Shown one piece after another: positions 1 to 7,528 of a DNA stretch of 23,610 nucleotides. The notes below the pieces were generated by a model, which was not told where the DNA came from, made no database searches, and saw only the letters and a program-made list of their open reading frames with translations. The position numbers were made by a program, and so were the translations under genes. How positions within the stretch are numbered: the first letter of the stretch is position 1; each line of letters starts with the position of its first letter. Source of the stretch: Veillonella sp. (lineage in GTDB: Bacteria > Bacillota > Negativicutes > Veillonellales > Veillonellaceae); the NCBI GenBank assembly GCA_022737715.1, contig JAIITD010000010.1, positions 1 through 23,610 of the forward strand. Direction: 5' to 3'.

Positions 1-489
1 ATTATAATCATCATCTGTATATTTCTCTAAATCACCTATTAACTCTCTACAAATACTCTCAAAGAGTTTTCGAGTATCTTTCCCAGCACTTGCTATTTGA
101 TAATCATAAAAATCTTTACCACAATTATTTGAGTTTCTAGCTTTATCACTTAAATCAGCCAACCCTTTAAATGTTAACGGAGAAACAAGACTTACTTCGT
201 TACTATCATTTATCGATAATTTATTAATCCAACGACTAATAATATTATTTTTTTTCAAATCACCTATAGTCCAAGAATCTTTTCCCGCATTACTCGCCTT
301 ACACTGATGATAATCGTAATAATCTTCCTTTATTACGCTTACATCGACACCATCTGAACTAGGACCAATAGGTTCCCAAATAAAAGACCTAATATTTCGA
401 TTTATTACTTGAAGAATTTGATATATTACCCACTCATATTCATATTTATTTCCGTCTTTATCCGCTTTCCCACCATGCTCTAATGACAT
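1..489 (-). CDS. N-terminal part of a large defence-type protein with a nuclease-like domain (runs off the left edge)
   Basis: An open frame of 163 codons begins at ATG 489 and is still open at base 1, so only the N-terminus is visible. A Shine-Dalgarno GGGGGA lies 5-6 bases upstream of the ATG. The start reads MSLEHGGKADKDGNKYEYEW. A restriction-endonuclease-like pattern follows: E39, D49 in GVD, and Q62-C63-K64. After it come W73, a VSLVSPL stretch near residue 99, and DFYDYQI near 126. From recall, this order (GGKA.K.GN.YE, GVD, QxK, SPL) is typical of the N-terminal domain of very long P-loop NTPase proteins of phage-defence type (Avs-like or Cap4/DUF4297-like). The PD-(D/E)xK assignment rests on motif spacing alone. 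The AT-rich composition and place at the end of a glycan cluster suit a horizontally acquired gene. It could also be another large ATPase. Confidence is good for the gene and moderate for the role. Confidence 0.7.
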   Translation of the reverse strand, partial: MSLEHGGKADKDGNKYEYEWVIYQILQVINRNIRSFIWEPIGPSSDGVDVSVIKEDYYDYHQCKASNAGKDSWTIGDLKKNNIISRWINKLSINDSNEVSLVSPLTFKGLADLSDKARNSNNCGKDFYDYQIASAGKDTRKLFESICRELIGDLEKYTDDDYN

Positions 490-530
490 AGTATCCCCCT
501 ATATCAAAACTATGAAACATCTATTTTATT

Positions 531-557
531 TATTGTATCACTATTTCTATTGTATCA
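531..557. repeat. Two exact 10-bp direct repeats 17 bp apart upstream of the defence-type gene
   Basis: TATTGTATCA occurs at 531-540 and again at 548-557, separated by CTATTTC. On the minus strand, which the gene at 489 uses, this reads TGATACAATA twice. The spacing places the copies roughly where -35/-10 elements would lie, about 40-70 bases upstream of the start codon. They may be promoter elements or a double operator. No regulator gene is visible in the window. Confidence 0.45.
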
Positions 558-573
558 ACATATTTTTCAATAC

Positions 574-602
574 TAAAAAGAAGGCCTTAATCAAGACCTT
601 CT
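574..602 (-). terminator. Rho-independent terminator after the epimerase pseudogene
   Basis: On the minus strand the arms AGAAGGTCTT and AAGGCCTTCT form a 10-bp stem (one U-G pair) with loop GATT, followed by a run of five T. It lies about 90 bases after the stop codon at 691. It closes the glycan cluster and separates it from the defence-type gene. Confidence 0.8.
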
Positions 603-690
603 CATATAATATTTATTGAATTTTATAACTTTCCCTAATTTCAATATTTCCAATTATATATATTTCTTTATAACATCTTAGGAAACTAAT

Positions 691-1554
691 TTATTTATTA
701 GCCTTAAAATATTCATACGTTTTATATAATCCATCGCATAAATTAAAAGTAGTCTTAAAAGATAAATCCTTCTGAGCCTTTTTATTATCTAATCTAGAAT
801 GCCTGATATCTCCAATTCTTTCAGGTTCATAAGAAACATCTATTTTACTATTACTAATACATTTAAATTCATTAATAATAGAATTAATTGAACTAGCAAT
901 ATTAGTACTTATGTTATAAATACCTGTGATGCTATTTTCTAAACCTAATATATTAGCTTCTACAACATCATCTACATAAATAAAATCCCTTGTCTGGTCA
1001 CCATCACCATACACAGTTATAGGTAATCCATTAGCAATAGCTTTTGCAAATATACTAATAACGCCACCTTCACCGCCATTACCTTGTCTAGGTCCATATA
1101 CATTAGAGTAACGATAACAAATATAATTTAAACCATAAAAGGAAGTTGGTATACCAATCATAGACTCATCTAATGGTAATGTATCTAAATTCCCATAAAT
1201 AGCTGATGATGAAGGCATTAATAATTCCTTTACGCCACATTTAACAGCTGCATCTAATACATTAATTAAATCCATTAAATTTACATCACAATCCAATTTA
1301 GAATTATTCATAGACACAGAAACTTCTATCTGAGCAGCTTCATGAAATATGTATTCTGGTTTAAATTCACATATAGTAGACCTAAAATTTGAATCTTTAA
1401 TATCCATTTCAATAAACTAAACTTTAGAATTAACGAACTCTTTATTAGCACTTGATAGATTATCTATCACTAAACCTGTATGTCCAGCATTAATCAAACA
1501 ATCGACTAAATGAGAACCTATAAACCCTGCACCACCTGTTACACATATTCTCAT
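691..1554 (-). pseudogene. Broken GalE-like NAD-dependent sugar epimerase/dehydratase
   Basis: Translation from ATG 1554 begins MRICVTGGAGFIGSHL, the Rossmann GxxGxxG signature of short-chain sugar-nucleotide epimerases. Codon 46 is an amber stop (1419-1417). Beyond it the same frame runs on as a normal epimerase to TAA at 691, with HEAAQ, PSSSAIYGN, SNVYGPRQG, VYGDGDQTRDFIYVDDVV and PERIGDIRHS. A second lesion lies at about 1126: the catalytic YxxxK motif should read YGxxK, but here YGLN is followed directly by YICYRYSNVYG. The usual 18-20 residues holding the lysine and the next helix are missing. The total (about 286 codons) is shorter than the usual 305-330. The intact relative would be a UDP-glucose 4-epimerase or similar enzyme supplying sugars to the glycosyltransferases upstream. 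Two independent lesions argue for real gene death rather than a read error. An ATG at 1407 could still start a fragment without the NAD site. Confidence 0.88.
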
Positions 1555-1570
1555 ACTATCTCTTTTAATA

Positions 1571-2740
1571 TTATTTTGTATGTTCTAACATATTCATTAA
1601 TTTTGTTGACAATTCACCATAGTCAAACATTTTTCTTGCATAATTCTGGCTTTTTATACATTTACTTAATAAGTCATTATCCATCATTGCATTATATAAC
1701 TCAGCAGATAGTTTATCCGAATTTCCATTTTCAACAATTCGACCATAATTCCCCAAATTTGTTGTATCTAATACAAAATCACTATAGTTAGTAATAATAG
1801 GATATGCTCCAAAATACATTCCTTCTAAAGTAGCCAAACAAGTACTTTCCGTTCGACTAGTCATACAAATAATTTTAGCTCGTCGACAATAAGTATATAG
1901 TTGCGTTCTATCTGTAATATTTCCAGTCATTATAATCGAATCTGCTTTTTCTGGGTATCTTTCTTTAAAATTCTTTACAGTTTGTATAAATGCTTCCGTC
2001 GATGGACCAATAAACATAAACTTCCATTTTTTTACAATATCATCTGGAAGTAATTTAATAGCATCTAATAATAACTCATTATTTTTTACATACTCACCTA
2101 ATCGACCAACGGTTATAACAATATTTTCTTTAGAAATACAATCTATCTCATTCACATTAATATCCAATGTAGATACACCATTAGGCAAATATCCTAGTCT
2201 ATTTCTAAACACAGATGTTTTAGAAAGTACATCAAAATAAGATTTTGTTTCTACGGTAAATAAATCGACATATTGGCTTTTTAATTTTTCGGCATAATTA
2301 CGAAGCCACATAAATGGCTTATTACCACAAAAATGTTCAAAACCACCTATACCCATATCTAATTTACTATATACTACAATATCTGGTTTCAATTGTTTAC
2401 AGTATTTAGCAAGTTTCCAAACTGTACTGCCATAATTAAAAAACATAATTACATCAAATTCATGTATATGTTCTCTCAAGTATAGTTTTGCTAATTCAAT
2501 TTGCTTTTTATAATCATTAATTTTACCAATACAAACCGTATTTACATATGATGAAAACTCTTGATTCCAGACTGTATCACTTTCTCTTGTTTTATAATAC
2601 ACATAAGTACTATTCCAATTGAAATATTTTGCTAATGTATATAAAAACATACCACAATCTTTATATGCTACTTCAGGCGCATCAGAAGGACCAAATAAAA
2701 TATTGCAGATGCTCTTATTATTTTGTTTCTCAAAATTCAT
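1571..2740 (-). CDS. GT4-like (GT-B fold) glycosyltransferase
   Basis: This 389-residue protein has the C-terminal GT-B Rossmann domain of GT4 retaining glycosyltransferases. Visible motifs are LPNGVS near residue 190, a VGRLGEYVKNNELLLDAI stretch at 211-228 (R213 and K219 as the usual phosphate contacts), and an EX7E motif, E298 to E306, in RTESTCLATLEGMYFG. No signal peptide or membrane segment is evident, so it is probably cytoplasmic or membrane-associated. It overlaps the acetyltransferase upstream by 11 bp (ATG 2740, upstream stop at 2730-2732), and its ribosome site GGAGAT lies inside that gene, so translation is probably coupled. It should add a sugar to a cell-surface glycan, O-antigen or capsule type. 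Donor and acceptor cannot be read from the sequence. The AT-rich composition resembles the adjacent pseudogene. Confidence 0.85.
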   Translation of the reverse strand: MNFEKQNNKSICNILFGPSDAPEVAYKDCGMFLYTLAKYFNWNSTYVYYKTRESDTVWNQEFSSYVNTVCIGKINDYKKQIELAKLYLREHIHEFDVIMFFNYGSTVWKLAKYCKQLKPDIVVYSKLDMGIGGFEHFCGNKPFMWLRNYAEKLKSQYVDLFTVETKSYFDVLSKTSVFRNRLGYLPNGVSTLDINVNEIDCISKENIVITVGRLGEYVKNNELLLDAIKLLPDDIVKKWKFMFIGPSTEAFIQTVKNFKERYPEKADSIIMTGNITDRTQLYTYCRRAKIICMTSRTESTCLATLEGMYFGAYPIITNYSDFVLDTTNLGNYGRIVENGNSDKLSAELYNAMMDNDLLSKCIKSQNYARKMFDYGELSTKLMNMLEHTK

Positions 2741-3386
2741 TCTTCATATCTCCAGAATAAGTATCTACAAATTTTATAGGATCATGGAATAAATTATAGC
2801 TTTTACGAATCTTATCATCATCCCATTCCCACCATTTCATTAATAACAATTTTTGAATAATTTCATCTGGAAAACGATATTTTATGATTTTATTAGCACC
2901 CACCACAACTGCATATGGTGGTACGTCTTTAGTAATGATACTGCCTGAACCAATAACTGCACCATCTCCAATAGTTACATTATCGAGAATAATACTTCGT
3001 GCACCAATCCATACATCATTACCAATAATAGTAGAATGTACATATGGTTTCATATCAGGATATTCAAATTCAGAATTCCAAGTAGATACATAATCCATAC
3101 GATGACCATTGGGTACAACTAACTGATCAATCGCAATAGAGCAATAGGCACCAATGGATTTGATAATATCATCTCGAACATACCGATACCCCCAAGTATA
3201 TTTACCTACAGGAATATTTGAATATTTTTCTGTATAATATCTTGCTAAATTATCTTTGTGTCCATATTTTTTTAATGAATATTTATAAATAAAATCAGGA
3301 CAAGTTCGTGATCCCTTTATAGCATGTATAGCGCTTGCTAATAGAACATCTTTTGTACTAACTTCATATTTTTCTTGTAAGTTCAT
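2730..3386 (-). CDS. CatB-like hexapeptide-repeat acetyltransferase
   Basis: This 218-residue protein belongs to the left-handed beta-helix acyltransferases of the xenobiotic acetyltransferase (CatB/Vat) branch. Signs are the IGAYCSIA turn near residue 78, VPNGHRMDYV with likely catalytic His95, and hexapeptide repeats in IIGNDVWIGARS and VTIGDGAVIGSGSIITKDVPPYAVVVG. The C-terminal signature YRFPDEIIQ followed by KWWEWDDDKI is also present. Family members form trimers and move acetyl from acetyl-CoA to a hydroxyl. In a glycan cluster the acceptor is more likely a surface sugar than an antibiotic. The gene starts 2 bp after the GT9 stop (3389-3391) and overlaps the next gene by 11 bp, so it is tightly embedded in the operon. 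Confidence 0.87.
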   Translation of the reverse strand: MNLQEKYEVSTKDVLLASAIHAIKGSRTCPDFIYKYSLKKYGHKDNLARYYTEKYSNIPVGKYTWGYRYVRDDIIKSIGAYCSIAIDQLVVPNGHRMDYVSTWNSEFEYPDMKPYVHSTIIGNDVWIGARSIILDNVTIGDGAVIGSGSIITKDVPPYAVVVGANKIIKYRFPDEIIQKLLLMKWWEWDDDKIRKSYNLFHDPIKFVDTYSGDMKNEF

Positions 3387-3388
3387 TA

Positions 3389-4426
3389 TTATTTTCCCGT
3401 AACTAATTTATACGTCCCTAGTGGTTTCCCCTCATCATAGAATTGTTTTACACATTTCATAACTTCTACTGGTGTTATCTGTTTCATACAAACTGGCTTT
3501 TCACACCAACCAGGACCATTAAATAAAAGATCACAACCAGCACACTTTACAGGTGAAGTAATAGCTTTATAAATACGTTGTGGTGCACCGCGCCAAACAG
3601 GTTGTGACCCATATAATCCTATAACCGGTGTATTAACCGCATTCGCTACATGTACTGGAAAACTACATCCATTAATAGCAAGTTCCGCATTTCTTATTAT
3701 TTCTCCAACTTCTAAAAGATTTGTTTTACCGCGTAAATCAATAACGTTATCTGGCAAGTTGATATCAATATAGCTTTGTGATGGTTGTCCGATAAGAACA
3801 ACGAATTTTCCCATTTTACGAAGTTCATTAAATAAGATTTGCCAATGTTCTTTAGGCCAATTTTTGGCATGCCCACCTGTTTCTAAACTAGATACAATAT
3901 AGTTTTTACTTTGTAAAGGTGCCAACAATTCTTTTACATGCTGCTTATCTACATCCCTAGCATCCGGATATACAAAAGTATCCCAATTAGTTAATGTCGT
4001 TACATCAATTCCTGTTGCTTCTTTCAAAAAATATGCATATACAACAGGCTCAAATGCATGATTCATCCAAGGTTCTATTTCAAGATTATCAGTAAGCCAA
4101 AATTTACGTTTATGTGGCAATCCAACACGCTTTTTTATACAAGCTAAAGCATAAATAATAGATACACGATAAAGCGTATCCATTAAATATACCACATCTG
4201 AACGCCATAATTTTTTTATAAGATTCCAAGAGCTTTTCTTCGTTTTATCAAATGTAAGATACTCATCTACAAATGAATAGGCTTCCATTAACTGTTTAGC
4301 ATTTGTATTTCCCACAACAGTTAATTTTATATCTGGATATAATGTCTTAATTCCCTTTAATAATGGTGACATCATAACCATATCTCCTAAGCCACCAAAC
4401 CTACTTAATATAATATGCTTATACAT
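3389..4426 (-). CDS. GT9 family glycosyltransferase (heptosyltransferase-like)
   Basis: This 345-residue protein begins with the ADP-heptose:LPS heptosyltransferase signature (SRFGGLGDMVMMSPLL, residues 8-23). It has the C-terminal GT9 motif NGCSFPVHVANAVNTPVIGL followed by YGSQ. A cysteine cluster near residue 295 (CAGCDLL, then GPGWCEKPVC) is common in this family. A conserved-looking SLETGGHAKNWPKEHW segment lies near residue 180. It probably transfers heptose or another sugar onto an LPS core or surface glycan at the inner face of the inner membrane. It starts at ATG 4426 behind AGGGGATT. It stands 57 bp downstream of the VirK-like gene and 2 bp upstream of the acetyltransferase. Base composition begins to shift to more AT-rich here. 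Confidence 0.88.
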   Translation of the reverse strand: MYKHIILSRFGGLGDMVMMSPLLKGIKTLYPDIKLTVVGNTNAKQLMEAYSFVDEYLTFDKTKKSSWNLIKKLWRSDVVYLMDTLYRVSIIYALACIKKRVGLPHKRKFWLTDNLEIEPWMNHAFEPVVYAYFLKEATGIDVTTLTNWDTFVYPDARDVDKQHVKELLAPLQSKNYIVSSLETGGHAKNWPKEHWQILFNELRKMGKFVVLIGQPSQSYIDINLPDNVIDLRGKTNLLEVGEIIRNAELAINGCSFPVHVANAVNTPVIGLYGSQPVWRGAPQRIYKAITSPVKCAGCDLLFNGPGWCEKPVCMKQITPVEVMKCVKQFYDEGKPLGTYKLVTGK

Positions 4427-4483
4427 AGTATAATCCCCTAATTAACTAACACCCTTATTTATTCAATTTTTACTACAGTATTA

Positions 4484-5413
4484 TTACTTCAAATACGCCT
4501 TCAAATTCCCCCGAATTTGTTCTTGATATCCATCAAGTAATTCATATCTCTTCCGATACTGGCTACGTTTTTGTGATTTTATTTCTTCAATCGGTTTTCT
4601 GTATTCTTCCAATGGAATTTTAAAGAATCGTGGATCTTGTGTAACTGTGCCGCCAATGTCTTCCCACAATGGATCAAGTTCAGCTACTTTTGCCTTATGG
4701 CCGCGTACCATATGTGTATTGGCGTAGAAACCTTCGTCAGATACGGCGTACATGGATTGCACTTTACAGTATTTAGCGAGTTCCCGAATCAAAAATACGA
4801 TAAAGTTTTTTGGACGATAGCCAAACATTTTCTTTGTAATATGTTTTGCGTTATCTAAACCATCTTTATACCCTTGGATGGTGCCAATCCACAATGCTGG
4901 TTCCCCTTCTAGACCTTTGCCGAGACGAATGTTCGCATGGTATACACCTTGGTCTCCTAGTTGTAACAGAATGGTAAATAAACCTTCCTTACGTTGACCG
5001 GTCATAAAGTTAAGGTGGGCCGTCATGTTTAAGTCAGCATCTTCCCAAAGTAGAATGCCTTGTTTTAATCCTTCTGGTTTTAATTCATCCGGATTATATA
5101 ACATTTCAATAGTCTCAGGCGTAAATACATCTTCTAAGGCTGTAAAGTGATTCTTTACCGCATCAATGCGTTCACGCAATGTGGATTCTTTAAACAAGAA
5201 AATACGGCTCATCAACTCATAGAGACCTTCTTGTTTATCTAAAATATGTTGATCTGGTGCGTAGCTTTCAAAAAAAGCCTTGTATTCCATCATCTCTTGC
5301 TTGTGGCCTACAGTTCGCAAGAAATGCAAAATTACGCGACGTGTTTCACGCCACGATTTTTTTCCATAAATAGCACGACCATTAGCCCATTGGTCCTTTA
5401 TATATTGAAACAT
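4484..5413 (-). CDS. VirK/YbjX family protein (DUF535)
   Basis: This 309-residue protein shows the features of the VirK/YbjX (DUF535) family. They include an LREREDA-like segment (LRERIDAVKNHF, near residue 79), LLLQLGDQGVYHANIRLG-type beta strands at about 149-166, PALWIGTIQG near 172, and a C-terminal YRKRYELLDG segment. In enterobacteria the family is linked to PhoP-regulated envelope and virulence functions; its biochemical activity is not established. No signal peptide or membrane helices are evident. Start ATG 5413 follows GGAGAG by three bases. The 169-bp space upstream carries two clusters of 11-bp repeats, so this gene may have its own control within the cluster. Its place among glycosyltransferases suggests a role in LPS or surface-glycan assembly. 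Confidence 0.85.
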   Translation of the reverse strand: MFQYIKDQWANGRAIYGKKSWRETRRVILHFLRTVGHKQEMMEYKAFFESYAPDQHILDKQEGLYELMSRIFLFKESTLRERIDAVKNHFTALEDVFTPETIEMLYNPDELKPEGLKQGILLWEDADLNMTAHLNFMTGQRKEGLFTILLQLGDQGVYHANIRLGKGLEGEPALWIGTIQGYKDGLDNAKHITKKMFGYRPKNFIVFLIRELAKYCKVQSMYAVSDEGFYANTHMVRGHKAKVAELDPLWEDIGGTVTQDPRFFKIPLEEYRKPIEEIKSQKRSQYRKRYELLDGYQEQIRGNLKAYLK

Positions 5414-5442
5414 ACACTCTCCTTACTTATACATATTTCATT

Positions 5443-5573
5443 TCAAAAGATTGTCGAAAGATTGTCAAAAGATTATTTTTACTACAAACGCTTATTTTAT
5501 CTATGTTTTCTAGTTTATCTACTCTATCAATATAATAATTTCAAAAGATTATCAAAAGATTATTCTAAGATTT
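5443..5573. promoter_or_regulatory. Two clusters of 11-bp-period direct repeats upstream of the VirK-like gene
   Basis: Three consecutive 11-mers, TCAAAAGATTG, TCGAAAGATTG and TCAAAAGATTA, occupy 5443-5475. Two exact copies of TCAAAAGATTA at 5541-5551 and 5552-5562, plus a degenerate third to 5573, form a second cluster 98 bp away. An 11-bp period, about one helix turn, is typical of tandem binding by OmpR/PhoB-type response regulators. The clusters lie in the gap between the GT4 stop (5583) and the VirK-like start (5413). Confidence 0.5.
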
Positions 5574-5582
5574 TTCATATAT

Positions 5583-6710
5583 TTATACATTAATAATCGA
5601 ATCCATCATCCGTTTATGTCCAAAGTCTTCATTGGCTTGTACCAAACCTGCCTCATATATGTCTGGATGTTCAATCATTTTGTTTACGAATTGTTCTAAT
5701 CCAGCGCGAATCGTATCCACCGAGGATATGTCTAAGCTTTCACCAACATGGTAATCGCGCAGCACCTCAGGGTTAATTTCAGGCGATACCAAGGCCGGTT
5801 TATAAAACCCGATAGCCGTGTAGAGCATGGCGCTCCAGTGATAGCGATACCGTTCAGCACCGTATGGCATCAAGATGGCGTCTACATCGAGTAAGGCCTT
5901 GTCCCAATCGGATCCTATGAGGTTCGCATGGAGGAATGAAAGCCCTAGCACATCCTTATATTCTTCAGCAATGGTATCAAATAGTTCGCCGTCCTCAGGT
6001 TTAGCCGTCGCTCCTTGCACCAATAATTCTACGGAACCTGTAAAGGTAGCCGTTTTGAAAGCATCCAATAGAGGAATAATATTCTTTTCCTTGCGGAATT
6101 GTCCGAAAAATCCAAGACGAAGCGGCGTATGTGTAGAGAAGGTTGGCGTTTCGCCCGTGGATGGCGTAAACACAGGAGGTAAGATAGGACGTACGCGCGG
6201 TAGATCACTGCGCAGCATATCATCGCGCAAGGTGATGACATCTAAGTAAATATTTGGATATCGATTAGCTCGTTCCGCCTGTTTCAAAAACCGTACGTTT
6301 TCACCCTTGCCAATGCCATGGAAAATAAAATGAACAGGAACCTTTGCATTTTTTAGAGGCGTATCCAATAACGCCTTTATGTAACGATACGTAGAGGTCG
6401 GAACGATCAGCGCATCACAATTATGTTCCTCTAGTTTTTTAGCAGCCGAAGTAAACCATGCACGACGACGGCGTTCACGTAATAGAGACAAGAACGGCTT
6501 TTTCCATTTCGATGCACCTGCATAGGTCACTACCTCTCCGCCCTCAAGATAGATAACCTCAACGCCATAATCAACCTTAAAGGTAAAGTTCTCCGGCACC
6601 ATCAATACCGGTTCATGACCTTGGCGTTTTAATTCATTGATAATCATGCGGTCAAATTCCACCTCATGACCAGCTGGCATAATGATACTTTCCAAAATGG
6701 CTACGCGCAT
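5583..6710 (-). CDS. GT4-like glycosyltransferase
   Basis: This 375-residue protein has a GT-B architecture. The N-terminal domain opens MRVAILESIIMPAGHEVEFD and includes FIFHGIGKGENVRFL near residue 128. The C-terminal donor domain opens LRLGFFGQFRKEKNIIPLLDAF at about 197, with R206 and K209 in the usual positions. RYRYHWSAMLYTAIGFYKPA near residue 300 corresponds to the region that normally carries the EX7E motif, but a clean EX7E is not seen, so the class assignment is looser than for the other GT4. Start ATG 6710 follows GGAAGGA. It lies 48 bp downstream of the GT2 gene on the same strand. Function is inferred as sugar transfer to LPS or another surface glycan. Confidence 0.78.
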   Translation of the reverse strand: MRVAILESIIMPAGHEVEFDRMIINELKRQGHEPVLMVPENFTFKVDYGVEVIYLEGGEVVTYAGASKWKKPFLSLLRERRRRAWFTSAAKKLEEHNCDALIVPTSTYRYIKALLDTPLKNAKVPVHFIFHGIGKGENVRFLKQAERANRYPNIYLDVITLRDDMLRSDLPRVRPILPPVFTPSTGETPTFSTHTPLRLGFFGQFRKEKNIIPLLDAFKTATFTGSVELLVQGATAKPEDGELFDTIAEEYKDVLGLSFLHANLIGSDWDKALLDVDAILMPYGAERYRYHWSAMLYTAIGFYKPALVSPEINPEVLRDYHVGESLDISSVDTIRAGLEQFVNKMIEHPDIYEAGLVQANEDFGHKRMMDSIINV

Positions 6711-6758
6711 TGTGGTCCTTCCTTTCTCATACTAACACTCGTCTATTGTCTAAAATTT

Positions 6759-7517
6759 TTATAGTTTCCCATTAGATTTCAATAAATAGTATAGTTTTAC
6801 ATACTTAATCATGGTGTAGAAATAGTGGTTCACGGATAGGATAAATCCCATTTTTCCATCTAAAAAACCTCTATCTAAGATGTACACCTTGAAAAAGGCC
6901 CAGCTTGGACGGATAAGAATATCCTTTACAAAGGAGCAAGATTTCCCATTTTCCTTATATTTCTTAGCAGCCAATGTCGTATAATTGTTGAATTTATTGA
7001 AGTACTGGTGCCAATTATCATAGGTATAGTGGTACATTTTGCCCTGTAGTTTAGCCTCAGGATAGGTGCTAGATATGGTTTCGTGTACAAAGCCTTCAAT
7101 ATTCGTGCCTTCTTTTGGCATAAATCGCAACACGTAATCGGGACGCAACACGCCATGAGTGGCCTTGTTGTGATGAAACACATTGGACCGTTCAATCCAG
7201 TATGCTTTTTTCTCATTCTTAGCCAGTACATCTTGTACTTCTCGTTGCAATTCTGGCGAAATGCGTTCATCCGCATCGAGGAAGAAAATCCATTCGGACC
7301 GAGCCTCTTCGACGGCAAAGCGTCGTTGTTGGGACCAATCGCCATTCATAGCGTGATGTACGACGCGAGCCCCCATAGATTCGGCAATCTCTACCGTTTT
7401 ATCCGTGCTGCCGTCATCGATAAGAAGCACCTCATCGGCAAATTGTGCAGATGCGATACAGTCTTTCATATGTTGTTCTTCATTTTTAGCCAAAATAATG
7501 ACCGTTAGTGTTGCCAT
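6759..7517 (-). CDS. GT2 family glycosyltransferase, WaaE/KdtX-like (LPS core)
   Basis: This 252-residue GT-A enzyme has the GT2 pattern of LPS-core beta-glucosyltransferases of the WaaE type. The N-terminus is TVIILAKNEEQHMKDCI; DDGSTDKT follows with D34/D35 as nucleotide contacts. WIFFLDADERISPEL near residue 76 supplies the DxD metal site (D81, D83), and FVHETI near 142 resembles the ED/HE region of the family. Length matches the usual 250-260. The end is basic and aromatic, suggesting membrane association. The start (ATG 7517, with GGGGAG upstream) is 11 bp after the stop of the LTA-synthase-like gene, so the two are surely co-transcribed. It is expected to add a sugar to inner-core LPS. 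Confidence 0.87.
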   Translation of the reverse strand: MATLTVIILAKNEEQHMKDCIASAQFADEVLLIDDGSTDKTVEIAESMGARVVHHAMNGDWSQQRRFAVEEARSEWIFFLDADERISPELQREVQDVLAKNEKKAYWIERSNVFHHNKATHGVLRPDYVLRFMPKEGTNIEGFVHETISSTYPEAKLQGKMYHYTYDNWHQYFNKFNNYTTLAAKKYKENGKSCSFVKDILIRPSWAFFKVYILDRGFLDGKMGFILSVNHYFYTMIKYVKLYYLLKSNGKL

Positions 7518-7528
7518 GTATGTCTCCC

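Noticed and set aside
1510..1791. 93-codon plus-strand frame opposite the GT4 gene
   Set aside because: It is antisense to a clear glycosyltransferase, with low-complexity Tyr/His/Ser content and no ribosome site.
5451..5458. TTGTCGAA resembling a Spo0A box
   Set aside because: It is one variant unit of the 11-bp repeat series; the other units lack the box, and nothing else points to sporulation control.
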